64,000 nt of DNA from Burkholderiales bacterium RIFCSPHIGHO2_01_FULL_63_240 (GTDB lineage: Bacteria; Pseudomonadota; Gammaproteobacteria; Burkholderiales; Burkholderiaceae_C), in assembly GCA_001770725.1 (NCBI GenBank), contig MERU01000002.1, positions 248,001 to 312,000 of the forward strand, written 5' to 3'. Each line of letters starts with the position of its first letter. Positions within the stretch are counted from its first letter, which is position 1. The translations under genes were made by a program, and so were the position numbers. The notes beneath the pieces were generated by a model. It searched no databases. It was not told where the DNA came from and saw only the letters and a list, made by a program, of their open reading frames with translations. This document shows, one piece after another, positions 8,716-17,549 of the stretch.

Positions 8716-9540
8716 TCAGGAGCGGGGCTTGAGTTGACCGGCTTCGTCAGAGAAAAGCACCTCGACGCGGCGGTTCTGCTGCCTGCCCGCCTCCGTTCGG
8801 TTTGACGCAACGGGGTGCGCCTCGCCCAGGCCCTCTGCGTCGATTCGGTCCGGCGCCACGCCCAGAGACACCAAGGCGCTCTTCAATGCCTGTGCGCGTC
8901 GCATCGACAGCCTCAAGTTGTGGGCTTCGCTGCCCCGTGCATCCGTGAATCCTTCGATGCGAACGCGGTGCTTGGGATGCTTCTCAAGCACGTTTGCCAG
9001 CTCCTGCGCGGTGCGCAACGCGCCTGGTTGCAGGCGAGACTCGTCGGTGGCAAACAGCACGTCACCCAGCGTCACGACAAGCCCCCGATCGGTCTGCTGT
9101 GCCTTGAGCCGCTCCAGTGCCAGGGCCAGCGAGTCGGCACGCTGGTCCGCCAGTGCGGCTTGCTGACGGGCAGAGGCCGCCTCCAGCTGGCTCATGTTCG
9201 CGCGCAGGCGCTCCCGGTCAGCGCCCGCAGACTGCAGCCTTTCCTCTTGAACGGATTGTTCTGCCAGCAGTTGAGCGGCCTGTGCTCGCCGATATGCCAG
9301 GTAGGCCAGGTGGCGGGTCTCGTCCTCGTTGCCGCGCTCCCGCCAGGCCTGTTCGGCCCGATCCAGGGCCTGTTTTGCCTTGGACATTTCGTTGGCCGCG
9401 GCCAGCTCCGCACGGGGATGCAGGCTGGCTGTCGCGTAGGCCTGTCGCGCTTCTTTCAGTGATGCGTTGGGCCGCGGCGTCGTCTGGCATGCGGCCAGCA
9501 GCACGATCACGCCAGCCGTTGTGTATCGGAACAAGGTCAT
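8716..9540 (-). CDS. DUF4398-OmpA family lipoprotein
   Basis: Lipobox LLAACQ; N-terminal DUF4398-like helices; OmpA C-terminal motif FTDARGSEAHNLRLSMRRAQALKSALVSLGV...NRRVEV. Confidence 0.9.
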   Translation of the reverse strand: MTLFRYTTAGVIVLLAACQTTPRPNASLKEARQAYATASLHPRAELAAANEMSKAKQALDRAEQAWRERGNEDETRHLAYLAYRRAQAAQLLAEQSVQEERLQSAGADRERLRANMSQLEAASARQQAALADQRADSLALALERLKAQQTDRGLVVTLGDVLFATDESRLQPGALRTAQELANVLEKHPKHRVRIEGFTDARGSEAHNLRLSMRRAQALKSALVSLGVAPDRIDAEGLGEAHPVASNRTEAGRQQNRRVEVLFSDEAGQLKPRS

Positions 9541-9576
9541 GATGACTCCTGAAGTTGAGCGGGTTTCGCCAGGCGA

Positions 9577-9954
9577 TCAGGGTTTGATGCCCTGTTCCTG
9601 CAGCGCTTTGAGGCCTTGCTGCACCTCGGCGTTGGCGCGCCGGGACCGCTCCGCACCGGCCTTGTTGCGGGCCAGCAGCGCATCGACCTCGGCTTCTTCT
9701 GCCAGGGCCCGTGCGCGATCGTTGTCTCCCTTTGCGGCAGCCACTTTGGCTGATTCGAATTTGTTGCGGGCCAGCAGCAGCTCGGCCGGTGCCATTTCGG
9801 CAGCCCCGGCCGACACGGCGCCATCCAGCGCTGCCCCAGCCAGGAGCAGCTCCTGTTGGGGGGGCGCGCTGGCACAGCCAGCGAGGGCCGATGCCATGCA
9901 CACAGCGGACCACAAAAGTTGTCTGCCCAGTGGGCGAGCGATTTGTTCTGCCAT
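9577..9954 (-). CDS. DUF4398 domain-containing lipoprotein
   Basis: ALAGCASAPP lipobox; helical APAELLLARNKFESAKVAAAKGDNDRARALAEEAEVDALLARNKA. Confidence 0.85.
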   Translation of the reverse strand: MAEQIARPLGRQLLWSAVCMASALAGCASAPPQQELLLAGAALDGAVSAGAAEMAPAELLLARNKFESAKVAAAKGDNDRARALAEEAEVDALLARNKAGAERSRRANAEVQQGLKALQEQGIKP

Positions 9955-9990
9955 GGTGTCCTCTGACTGGAGTTGGGGGGGCTCGTGCTG

Positions 9991-10006
9991 GGCATCTTTT
10001 GTGCCT
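9991..10006 (-). promoter_or_regulatory. candidate sigma-54 promoter: AGGCACAAAAGATGCC
   Basis: GGCAC-N7-TGC with correct GG/GC spacing about 37 nt upstream of ATG at 9954. Confidence 0.5.
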
Positions 10007-10064
10007 CCCCCGATTGCGCCTGCGTTGTCAAGCAAGGCTGGATGTGTCCCTGGCCAACATGCCG

Positions 10065-11306
10065 TCAACCCAGCTTGATGCCTCGCGACAGCATCTGGAC
10101 CTCGGGCGCCACCCCACCCGCAGGCAACTCGCTCAGGGACCACACTTCTTCGAAGTCCTGCTGATGAGGGTTGAGCGTGGCCAGCTTCTTCCGCATGGCA
10201 TGGTGAATCAGGCTCAACATGGCCTGAGCTGTGGCGCGCCACGAGAAATGCGACAAGCCGTGCCTGGCATCGCCGCTGCCCAGCAAATTTGCCCGATGAG
10301 AGGATGCCAGCACAGCCTCGCACAGCTCGATGAAATCAGCCTCGTTGCTGGCGATGTGCACCACCTCGCCGTACAGCGCAATGACATCCCGAACCGCCGT
10401 GCTGACAACGGGCTTTTCTGCTGCGAGGTACTCGAGGGTCTTGGTGGGACTGATGTATTGCGTGGCGTCGTTGAGTGCGAACGGCATCAGGCAGACATCC
10501 CAGTCCCGCACCAGGTATGGCAGACGCGCGTAAGGCTGCGGCCCCAGCCAATGGATGTTCTCGCGCCTGGGCAATGCGGCGGGATCCACCTTCGCGACAG
10601 GTCCGACCATGACGATGCTCCATTGCGGATGCGCGTCCGCCAACGACGCCACCAGCTTGAGGTCCATCCGCTCGTCGATGACCCCGAAATAGCCCAGGCG
10701 CGGTCGTCCCAGGTGGCCCTGCAGGGTCAACGCTTGCCCCGCGTGCGGTGAGAACCCGTCGAGCTTGGAAGGCGCGAAATGGTCCACGTCGACCGCACTG
10801 GGTTGGCAATGGACATTGGGATGCAGCGTTCGCTTGGCCTCATAAAGGCCGATCCCGCCTGTGAAGACGACATCGGCGCGTTTCATCAGCGCGAGCTCTT
10901 GCTGCCGCATGCCTTGCGGCGCGCCCTTGAAAGATGCCAGCTCGTCCATGCAGTCATAGACCACGACGACGGGATCGATCGCGCGCAGCAACGGCAGGGC
11001 CATGGGCGTGTAGAACCAGGCCAACGTCTCCTCGATGCCATGGGCCCGCAGGTATTCGACCAGCAGCGGCTCGATCACACGGATCTGGTCAGGGTGATGG
11101 CCGGCCTCTCGCACAGGTGTGTGCGGCCGAAGCACCACCACTCCCGGTGCCGGGCTCGATTCTTCGAAGTGGGCGAGCTCCTCGCTGTGAACGGGCTCCT
11201 CGATGTAGACCACCGGGTGGGTGGCCGCCATGCGGCTGAGCAGGTGCTGCGGCCGCTGATGAACGAAATCCCAGCGCAGATGGGAAAAGACGATGAGGTG
11301 CGGCAT
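10065..11306 (-). CDS. glycosyltransferase (GT-B)
   Basis: MPHLIVFSHLRWDFVHQRPQHLLSRMA...PRLGYFGVIDERMDLKLVASLADAHPQWSIVMVGPV...SPTKTLEYLAAEKPVVSTAV. Confidence 0.88.
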   Translation of the reverse strand: MPHLIVFSHLRWDFVHQRPQHLLSRMAATHPVVYIEEPVHSEELAHFEESSPAPGVVVLRPHTPVREAGHHPDQIRVIEPLLVEYLRAHGIEETLAWFYTPMALPLLRAIDPVVVVYDCMDELASFKGAPQGMRQQELALMKRADVVFTGGIGLYEAKRTLHPNVHCQPSAVDVDHFAPSKLDGFSPHAGQALTLQGHLGRPRLGYFGVIDERMDLKLVASLADAHPQWSIVMVGPVAKVDPAALPRRENIHWLGPQPYARLPYLVRDWDVCLMPFALNDATQYISPTKTLEYLAAEKPVVSTAVRDVIALYGEVVHIASNEADFIELCEAVLASSHRANLLGSGDARHGLSHFSWRATAQAMLSLIHHAMRKKLATLNPHQQDFEEVWSLSELPAGGVAPEVQMLSRGIKLG

Positions 11307-11340
11307 GCCGACTCCTTGTTGCAAGACTGGTGTGCCCTTG

Positions 11341-11356
11341 AGCAATCGGCATACCC
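11341..11356 (-). promoter_or_regulatory. candidate sigma-54 promoter: GGGTATGCCGATTGCT
   Basis: GG and TTGCT with correct spacing, about 36 nt upstream of glycosyltransferase start. Confidence 0.5.
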
Positions 11357-11494
11357 GTGGCCATGCGGCGTGCGCTCTTCAATCGGCAAAGGCATGCGCG
11401 GCCGGTAATTTCTACAAACCCGATGCCAGGTTCGACACGCATTCAAGAGGTGCCTTCGAAGCTGGACACAGGATGAACAACCCATCGAAGGCTC

Positions 11495-11510
11495 GGGCAC
11501 AGGTGTTGCA
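11495..11510 (+). promoter_or_regulatory. candidate sigma-54 promoter upstream of rpoN paralog: GGGCACAGGTGTTGCA
   Basis: GGCACA-N4-TTGCA, about 66 nt upstream of the rpoN ATG. Confidence 0.7.
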
Positions 11511-11574
11511 ACGATCCACCGTCGGCGACCCTCCGGGTCGAATCCGAACGCACAAAGAGCATGGAGAAAAGAGA

Positions 11575-13083
11575 ATGGGAACCCTGTCCATCAAGACAGC
11601 TCACAAGCAACATCAGACCCTGACTCCCCGCCTGCAGCACGCGGTGCGCCTGCTGCAACTGTCGTCGCTTGATTTCGCTCAAGAGGTGCAGGCGGTCCTG
11701 GACAAGAACCCTTTCTTGGACGTGGCGGAAGACGACGAAGCAGGCCTGGCCTCCACGGGGCCGGCGCAGACCATGCCCGATCCAGCGGCCAACATGGAAG
11801 GGTTCGAGTCTCCCCCCAGCCTGGCCAGCGAGGATCAGGCCATGTCGTCATCGACCGGCGATTCGGACGCACCCCCGGAGATGGGCGATGAGCAAGCCGG
11901 CCCTGCCGATGACCTAGACCGCGACTCCTGGCAGCTGACGGGCTCCTCATCGAAGGTGTCGGGCGATGGCGAGACCAGCATCATCGACCTGATGGCGGAT
12001 CACGCCTCCTTGCGGCAGCACCTGCACACGCAGCTCAACGTCATGCACCTGTCCGAACGGGAGCTCCTGATCGCAGGGGTGATCGTTGAATCCATTGACG
12101 ACGATGGGTACCTGCGTGACAACCTCGATGACTTGAGGGCCATCTGCGACATCGATCCTCCGCCGGACATGTCAGAGATGCTTCAGGCATTGCAGCATGT
12201 GCAGACGCTGGAGCCCGCCGGGATAGGCGCACGCAACGTCGCTGAAACCTTGCTCATCCAACTCAACCAGCAACCCTCTCACCCCGGCCATGGTCTGGCC
12301 CGACAGATCGTTGAACACCACATGGAACGTCTGGTTCGCCACGATGTCTGTGGTCTGGCGCGCGAGATGGGGTGCACGGTCCATGAAATCGAGTCAGCAT
12401 GCAACTGCATCCGCCGCCTCGACCCGCGTCCCGGCTGGCGCCTGGGCTCGACCGTCGTTCAGTACATCACCCCTGACGTGATCGTGCGCAAGTTCCGCGG
12501 GGAGTGGACCGTTTCTTTGAGCTCATCGATCGTGCCGCGGGTCAGGCTCAACCAGATGTACGCGGACCTTTTTCAGCGCCACCGCAACGGCAAACACACC
12601 GAACTGGCGGCACACCTGCAGGAAGCCCGCTGGACGATCCGCAATGTGGAGCAACGCTTCGCCACCATCTTGCAAGTCAGCGAAGCCATCGTGCGCCGTC
12701 AGAAGAATTTTCTCGAGTACGGAGCGCTGGCCATGCGGCCGATGGCATTGAAGGAAATCGCGGAAGAAATCGGCCTGCATGAGTCCACCGTCTCGCGGGT
12801 CACCAACAACAAGTACATGTCGACGCCGGTCGGGGTGTTCGAGCTGAAGTATTTCTTTTCACGCGCCATGGTCACCGCCACGGGAGGCACCTGTTCGGCG
12901 ACGGCCATCCGAGGCGTCATCCAGACCATGATCGACGAAGAAGCGCCCTGCTCACCCTTGTCCGACGCCGAGATCGCCCGCAGGCTCGCTCGCCAGGGAT
13001 TGAACGTGGCACGCCGCACGGTCACGAAGTACCGACAGGCCATGCGCATCGCCCCGGTCGAGCACCGCAGAAGGGTGGCCTGA
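11575..13083 (+). CDS. rpoN: RNA polymerase sigma-54 factor (RpoN family)
   Basis: Region I QTLTPRLQHAVRLLQLSSLDFAQEVQAVLDKNPFLD; core-binding region; HTH ESTVSRVTNNKYMSTPVGVFELKYFFS; RpoN box ARRTVTKYR. Confidence 0.96.
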   Translation: MGTLSIKTAHKQHQTLTPRLQHAVRLLQLSSLDFAQEVQAVLDKNPFLDVAEDDEAGLASTGPAQTMPDPAANMEGFESPPSLASEDQAMSSSTGDSDAPPEMGDEQAGPADDLDRDSWQLTGSSSKVSGDGETSIIDLMADHASLRQHLHTQLNVMHLSERELLIAGVIVESIDDDGYLRDNLDDLRAICDIDPPPDMSEMLQALQHVQTLEPAGIGARNVAETLLIQLNQQPSHPGHGLARQIVEHHMERLVRHDVCGLAREMGCTVHEIESACNCIRRLDPRPGWRLGSTVVQYITPDVIVRKFRGEWTVSLSSSIVPRVRLNQMYADLFQRHRNGKHTELAAHLQEARWTIRNVEQRFATILQVSEAIVRRQKNFLEYGALAMRPMALKEIAEEIGLHESTVSRVTNNKYMSTPVGVFELKYFFSRAMVTATGGTCSATAIRGVIQTMIDEEAPCSPLSDAEIARRLARQGLNVARRTVTKYRQAMRIAPVEHRRRVA

Positions 13084-13085
13084 CA

Positions 13086-13838
13086 TCAGGCACCCGAGGG
13101 AGGGGAAGACGCCGGGATGTGGCCCTGGCCTGCCTGAGTGAGTCGGGCGTGTTCGCGCAGGACGAGGCCTCGCAACATCGCCGCCAGGCTCAGGGCCAAG
13201 GCTTCGTCGTACCAAGGGTGTGCGCCGCTGACGCCGACCACCAGGCCTTCGAGGTTCACGCCGCCCCCCACCAAGGTGTCGCCCGACCTGAGCAAGTGAG
13301 GGCGTGCCTGAGCCGCCCTGCTGTCACCGCCTGACTCCCAGGACAGGCGTGCCTTGGCCCGAGCCAGTTCCATGTGATCGGCGTCCCAGTCCCCTCGATC
13401 CCCCAAGCCATGCTCCAGCAGGAGCGCATCGTCAAAGCCGTGTTCATGGTGCGAGCGCGCGGGATCGAGCATCACCACCGCCAACGCCCCTGTTTCACAC
13501 ACCTCAGGGTCTTCGATCGCCGCCTGAAGCACGGGCAGGAGCCGATCCATTGCCTCCTGCGCCAGGGCCTTCGTGAGCAAGCCGCAGCGCTCTTGCGCAA
13601 CGATGGGTGGGGGCTGATGCCCGCCCGGCTTCAACGCCCAGTCCACCGCGTCGCGGGCGCTCTCCACCCGGTGAAGGGCATGCATCGCGGCCGTCGGAGA
13701 AATGGGGTCGCTGGCCGGAAAGGTTTCGTCCAGCGCCTCGTCAAGCAGCTCCTGGTAGGTGGGCACTTTCTCTCCCTGGCTCGGGCAATCACCCGAGTTC
13801 CGCTTGCTTTCCCGTTTGCGGGCGTGTGCGTCTTTCAT
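13086..13838 (-). CDS. hypothetical protein with DETFPASDP motif and GlcG/HbpS-like C-terminal region
   Basis: LLDEALDETFPASDPISP near N-terminus; MELARAKARLSW...LVGGGVNLEGLVVGVSGAHPWYDEALALSLA resembles GlcG/HbpS heme-binding-like family. Confidence 0.6.
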   Translation of the reverse strand: MKDAHARKRESKRNSGDCPSQGEKVPTYQELLDEALDETFPASDPISPTAAMHALHRVESARDAVDWALKPGGHQPPPIVAQERCGLLTKALAQEAMDRLLPVLQAAIEDPEVCETGALAVVMLDPARSHHEHGFDDALLLEHGLGDRGDWDADHMELARAKARLSWESGGDSRAAQARPHLLRSGDTLVGGGVNLEGLVVGVSGAHPWYDEALALSLAAMLRGLVLREHARLTQAGQGHIPASSPPSGA

Positions 13839-14437
13839 GCGCGCGCCCCTTCGTCATCGTCCTGTGCTGGCATGTCCGGCTCCTCGTGCAAACCGATGCC
13901 GGGCCTGAGTCCGTCGGCCGAGGGATCGAGGTGGGTGGTCGGCACGCCACCTTCCTTGCCACGATCGCGGACGCGGATGTGCTGGGTGCGCTGGAGCGCT
14001 TCGGGCTTGGGCACGCGCACGGTCAGGATGCCGTTGCTGAAGTCGGCGCAAACCTGCTCCACATCTGCTGGAAATGGCAGCATGACACTGCGACTGAAGC
14101 GCCCGAAGCTGCGCTCCTTGAGGTGAAACCGATCGGACTGGTGCTGTGATTCGCCATTCTTCTGGGCGCTGATGCGAAGCTCCTGGCCCTCCAGCTCCAC
14201 ATCGATGTCCTGGGCCTGGACACCCGGCATCTCGGCGACGAGTTCAAACGCCGACTCGTCCTCGAGCACATCAATGCGAACGGGCGACAGCAGGCCCATG
14301 GGTGAACCAAAAGGCGTCAGGCTTCCTGCGCCCGATATGAAGGCCTCCATCATGCGACCCCATTCGAGTGGCAGGGAGAACAGGTTGTAAGGCTGAGGGC
14401 CTTGGCTTGTTTGAGGGGAGGAACGGGTGGGCTGCAT
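13835..14437 (-). CDS. Hsp20/alpha-crystallin small heat-shock protein
   Basis: PVRIDVLEDESAFELVAEMPGVQAQDIDVELEGQELRISAQK...RFSRSVMLPFPADVEQVCADFSNGILTVRVPK. Confidence 0.92.
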   Translation of the reverse strand: MQPTRSSPQTSQGPQPYNLFSLPLEWGRMMEAFISGAGSLTPFGSPMGLLSPVRIDVLEDESAFELVAEMPGVQAQDIDVELEGQELRISAQKNGESQHQSDRFHLKERSFGRFSRSVMLPFPADVEQVCADFSNGILTVRVPKPEALQRTQHIRVRDRGKEGGVPTTHLDPSADGLRPGIGLHEEPDMPAQDDDEGARA

Positions 14438-14473
14438 GGTGAACTCCGGTCTGAAGAAATGGCTTGGGCGGTG

Positions 14474-14905
14474 TCAGCAGGCGGGCTCGGAGGGGTCGGA
14501 GATGCCTTTGAGTGCTTCACCTGTGTCCTCGCCTGTGGCTTTGACAGCGATGTCGCCCAAGGAGAGCATGCCGACCAGGCGCTTGTGGCGATCGACCACG
14601 GGCAGGCGCCGAATCTGCAGGGCCCGCATCCTGTCCAACACCTCCTCGACCTTGTCGTCGTCGTAGCACCACGCGGCTTCTTCGGTCATCACCTCGGCAA
14701 CGTGCATCCGGTCATTGGCTTGGCCCTGGGCCACTCCTCGGATCACGATGTCGCGGTCGGTGATCATGCCCACCAGGCGGTCGCCGTCACAGACTGGCAG
14801 CGCACCAATGTCCAGCTCGGTCATGGCCTGCGCGGCTTGCACGAGGTTGTCGCTTGGGCAGACGGTTCGCACGCCCCGTGTCATGGCGTCGGCAACTTGG
14901 TTCAT
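14474..14905 (-). CDS. CBS-domain pair protein
   Basis: Two CBS motifs: AAQAMTELDIGALPVCDGDRLVGMITDRDIVIR and VLDRMRALQIRRLPVVDRHKRLVGMLSLGDIAVK. Confidence 0.92.
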   Translation of the reverse strand: MNQVADAMTRGVRTVCPSDNLVQAAQAMTELDIGALPVCDGDRLVGMITDRDIVIRGVAQGQANDRMHVAEVMTEEAAWCYDDDKVEEVLDRMRALQIRRLPVVDRHKRLVGMLSLGDIAVKATGEDTGEALKGISDPSEPAC

Positions 14906-14953
14906 GGTGGTTCCTTTCGTTTCGGTGGACCGGATGGCCTGGGATCCAGGACC

Positions 14954-14969
14954 GGCAAGGGACATGCCG
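14954..14969 (-). promoter_or_regulatory. candidate sigma-54 promoter: CGGCATGTCCCTTGCC
   Basis: GGCATG-N4-TTGC about 50 nt upstream of CBS-Hsp20-GlcG-like operon. Confidence 0.75.
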
Positions 14970-15002
14970 GTCGCCACGGTGTGTGCTTGGGGCCCGTGTT
15001 GC

Positions 15003-15018
15003 GGGCATGGCGCTTGCC
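15003..15018 (+). promoter_or_regulatory. candidate sigma-54 promoter: GGGCATGGCGCTTGCC
   Basis: GGCATG-N4-TTGC, divergent from 14954..14969; upstream of small ORF at 15077. Confidence 0.72.
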
Positions 15019-15076
15019 GTGAATGCTGGTCAACAGCGGGCAATTGCTGTTCCCGTTTCAACTTCAGGAGCCACCG

Positions 15077-15346
15077 ATGTCGAGTCCCCTTCAACCTCTC
15101 CCGCCTACCCGCTTGGTCTGCATGGAAGGACGCGCTTCGCAGGGCATTGGTCCTTCTGGCGATCCGACGGGCTCCTCCGATGACCGTGGCACCGCCACCC
15201 CCGACGGCAACCTGACCGGCCATGAGCCCGGCAGCCAGGACAAGCCGACGTCCGAAGAGCCCGGCGTCATCGCGCCTGACAGCCGTCCGGTGCGCGACCA
15301 CGGGATGGTCGACGGCACCCGCCAAGGCCCTGTCCAGGCTCAATGA
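15077..15346 (+). CDS. small disordered hydrophilic protein (89 aa)
   Basis: MSSPLQPLPPTRLVCMEGRASQGIGPSGDPTGSSDDRGTATPDGNL...; AGGAG ribosome-binding site at 15066-15070 and promoter motif upstream. Confidence 0.6.
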   Translation: MSSPLQPLPPTRLVCMEGRASQGIGPSGDPTGSSDDRGTATPDGNLTGHEPGSQDKPTSEEPGVIAPDSRPVRDHGMVDGTRQGPVQAQ

Positions 15347-16476
15347 GCCCCCGGAACCCCATCGGCTCCAGGCCCCTGATCCGACTGAGCCCCCTCCGCG
15401 GCACCCTCCTCGACCCAGGAGACACGCAGCCTGGGCAATCCTTGCGGGTGAGCGGTCTGCACAACATGTATCAGGTGCTCGCGCACCGCGCAGCGCAGCT
15501 TCCAGCTCTGTGAGGAATCCCTGCTGCTGACCAGGCAGCGCACCTGCATGGCCTTCTCTGAAACATCCGTGACTTCCAGTTCGCAAACCCGACCGTCCCA
15601 CAGCGCGTGCGCGCCAACGAAACGCTCCAACTCTTGCCGAAGGGCCGGTACCGATTGCCGGTGGTCGAGCCACAGCAAAACGCTGCCAAGGATCTGTGCG
15701 TTGTTGCGCGTCCAGTTCTGAAAGGGATGCTGGGTCCACCATTCGAGTGGAACGATGAGTCGGCGTTCATCCCAGATCGCCACGACCACATAGGTTCCTG
15801 TGATTTCTTCGATGCGCCCCCACTCCCCTTCGACGATCACAACGTCATCCAGGCGGATGGGTTGGGTCAGGCCGATCTGAATGCCCGCGATGAAGTTCGC
15901 AAGCAGAGGACGGGCCGCCAAACCAGCGACGATGCCTGCCAGACCGGCCGAGGCCAGCAAGCTGGCCCCGACATGCCTGACCTGGGGAAAGGTCATGAGG
16001 GCCAGGGCGATGCCCAACATCCCGATGATCGAGGCCAGGGTGCGGCTGATGATGCGGGTCTGGGTGTGCAGGCGCCGAGCGGACAGGTTGTCCGACTGCG
16101 AGGACGGGCGCAGCAGCGCCACCATCTCCGCCATCGCCTGCACGGCCCGGATGAGCAGCCACGTCATCGAGAAGATGATCGACACGGTCATCAGTCGGCG
16201 CACGCCGATCACGCCTGGCAGCTCGTCGGGCACAGAAGACAGCACCAGGGACCACGCCAGCAAGGGCGCCAGGAGAAAAGCCGGTTTGCGGGTGACCCGA
16301 CGAAGGACACCCAGGATGGGCGATTCCGCCGAGACCCGGCGCCCCACTGCGTCCAGCACTCGCATGCCTGCCCAGGTGCAAACGCCCACGCCGAACATGA
16401 CGGCCAGCACCCACCACCACCCCGGGTCCACTTCCCCCTCCCAAGCGCTTGGCCAAGCCCGCTGCCACCCATTCAT
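15340..16476 (-). CDS. MscS-family mechanosensitive ion channel
   Basis: ALMTFPQVRHVGASLLASAGLAGIVAGLAARPLLANFIAGIQIGLTQPIRLDDVVIVEGEWGRIEEITGTYVVVAIWDERRLIVPLEWW. Confidence 0.93.
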   Translation of the reverse strand: MNGWQRAWPSAWEGEVDPGWWWVLAVMFGVGVCTWAGMRVLDAVGRRVSAESPILGVLRRVTRKPAFLLAPLLAWSLVLSSVPDELPGVIGVRRLMTVSIIFSMTWLLIRAVQAMAEMVALLRPSSQSDNLSARRLHTQTRIISRTLASIIGMLGIALALMTFPQVRHVGASLLASAGLAGIVAGLAARPLLANFIAGIQIGLTQPIRLDDVVIVEGEWGRIEEITGTYVVVAIWDERRLIVPLEWWTQHPFQNWTRNNAQILGSVLLWLDHRQSVPALRQELERFVGAHALWDGRVCELEVTDVSEKAMQVRCLVSSRDSSQSWKLRCAVREHLIHVVQTAHPQGLPRLRVSWVEEGAAEGAQSDQGPGADGVPGAH

Positions 16477-16523
16477 GCGATGAACCGTTCATGAGGCGAA
16501 GGCCTCTTCGTGGGTGGTCAAGG

Positions 16524-16539
16524 GGCAAGCCGCGTGCCT
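16524..16539 (-). promoter_or_regulatory. candidate sigma-54 promoter: AGGCACGCGGCTTGCC
   Basis: GGCACG-N4-TTGC about 48 nt upstream of mscS-like gene. Confidence 0.75.
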
Positions 16540-16564
16540 GCTGCCATGGCATCGGGCACGAGAG

Positions 16565-17515
16565 ATGCCCACGGCACTCATGCCATCCGAAACACCCACC
16601 AGGCAGGTCGTGCGCAACGCCCAGCCGCCCCAACCCAGTGACCTGCCGATCGCCCGGCGTTTCCGGGGGAAATGGATCGTGCATGCCGCGCTTCGGTGGG
16701 TGGACGCAGGCGGAGCTTCGCTTGGCGCATCGATTGCCTTCTACGCGATGTTCGCGCTGGCCCCGATGCTGATGCTTGCCATCGCGGTCGCCGGTTTGCT
16801 GCTCGAGGCAGAGGCGGTGCGAGGCGAGGTTTTCGCTCAGATCAGGGGCCTCATTGGTGACGATGCGGCCCTGACCGTGGAGGCCATGATCCGATCCGCC
16901 GCACTGCAACGCGGTGGTGTGGTGGCCAGCCTGTTCGGCGGGGCGACCGTCGTCATCGGAGCCACAGGCGTTTTCGCCGAACTCAGGCGCGCCCTCAACG
17001 CGATGGGCGCGATCGCCCCTCGGGCCTCCTTGATCAGCACCATGTTGCGCGTGAGGCTGGCTGGGTTGGCGCTGGTGCTGGGCATGGGCTTTCTCTCCAT
17101 CGCCTCCCTCGTCCTGAGCGCCGCACTCAGTGCCGCGCGGGACCTGCTCGGCCCTCACATGGGCCTGATGATGCATGTGATGACGGCCCTTGACGTGGGC
17201 GTGTCCACCGCGGTGCTGACCCTGGCCTTCGCGGCTTTGCTGCGCTGGCTCCCCGACCGGCCCGCATCCGCTGCAGGCACCTGGCTGGGGGCGCTGATCA
17301 GCGCAGTCCTGTTCACAGCGGGCAAGCATTTGCTCGGGCTGTACCTGGGCACAGCCGGCATTGCCTCGAGCTATGGGGCTGCCGGCTCTTTCGTGTTGAT
17401 CATGCTGTGGGTCTATTACACAGCCCAGATCGTGCTCTTTGGCGGGGCTGTGGCCTATGCGGTGACAAGGGGTGCGCGGGCGCCCGGAACCTCGCTACCG
17501 TCAAAGGCCACATGA
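16565..17515 (+). CDS. YihY/BrkB family inner-membrane protein
   Basis: GASLGASIAFYAMFALAPMLMLAIAVAGLLL...GAAGSFVLIMLWVYYTAQIVLFGGAVAYAVTR. Confidence 0.9.
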   Translation: MPTALMPSETPTRQVVRNAQPPQPSDLPIARRFRGKWIVHAALRWVDAGGASLGASIAFYAMFALAPMLMLAIAVAGLLLEAEAVRGEVFAQIRGLIGDDAALTVEAMIRSAALQRGGVVASLFGGATVVIGATGVFAELRRALNAMGAIAPRASLISTMLRVRLAGLALVLGMGFLSIASLVLSAALSAARDLLGPHMGLMMHVMTALDVGVSTAVLTLAFAALLRWLPDRPASAAGTWLGALISAVLFTAGKHLLGLYLGTAGIASSYGAAGSFVLIMLWVYYTAQIVLFGGAVAYAVTRGARAPGTSLPSKAT

Positions 17516-17549
17516 AACGATCGCCGATTGACCTTGGTCAGGCGCCTCG

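Noticed and set aside
16477-16564. Plus-strand sigma-54 promoter for the YihY gene
   Set aside because: No GGCAY-N5-TTGC on the plus strand in this gap; only the minus-strand mscS site is convincing.
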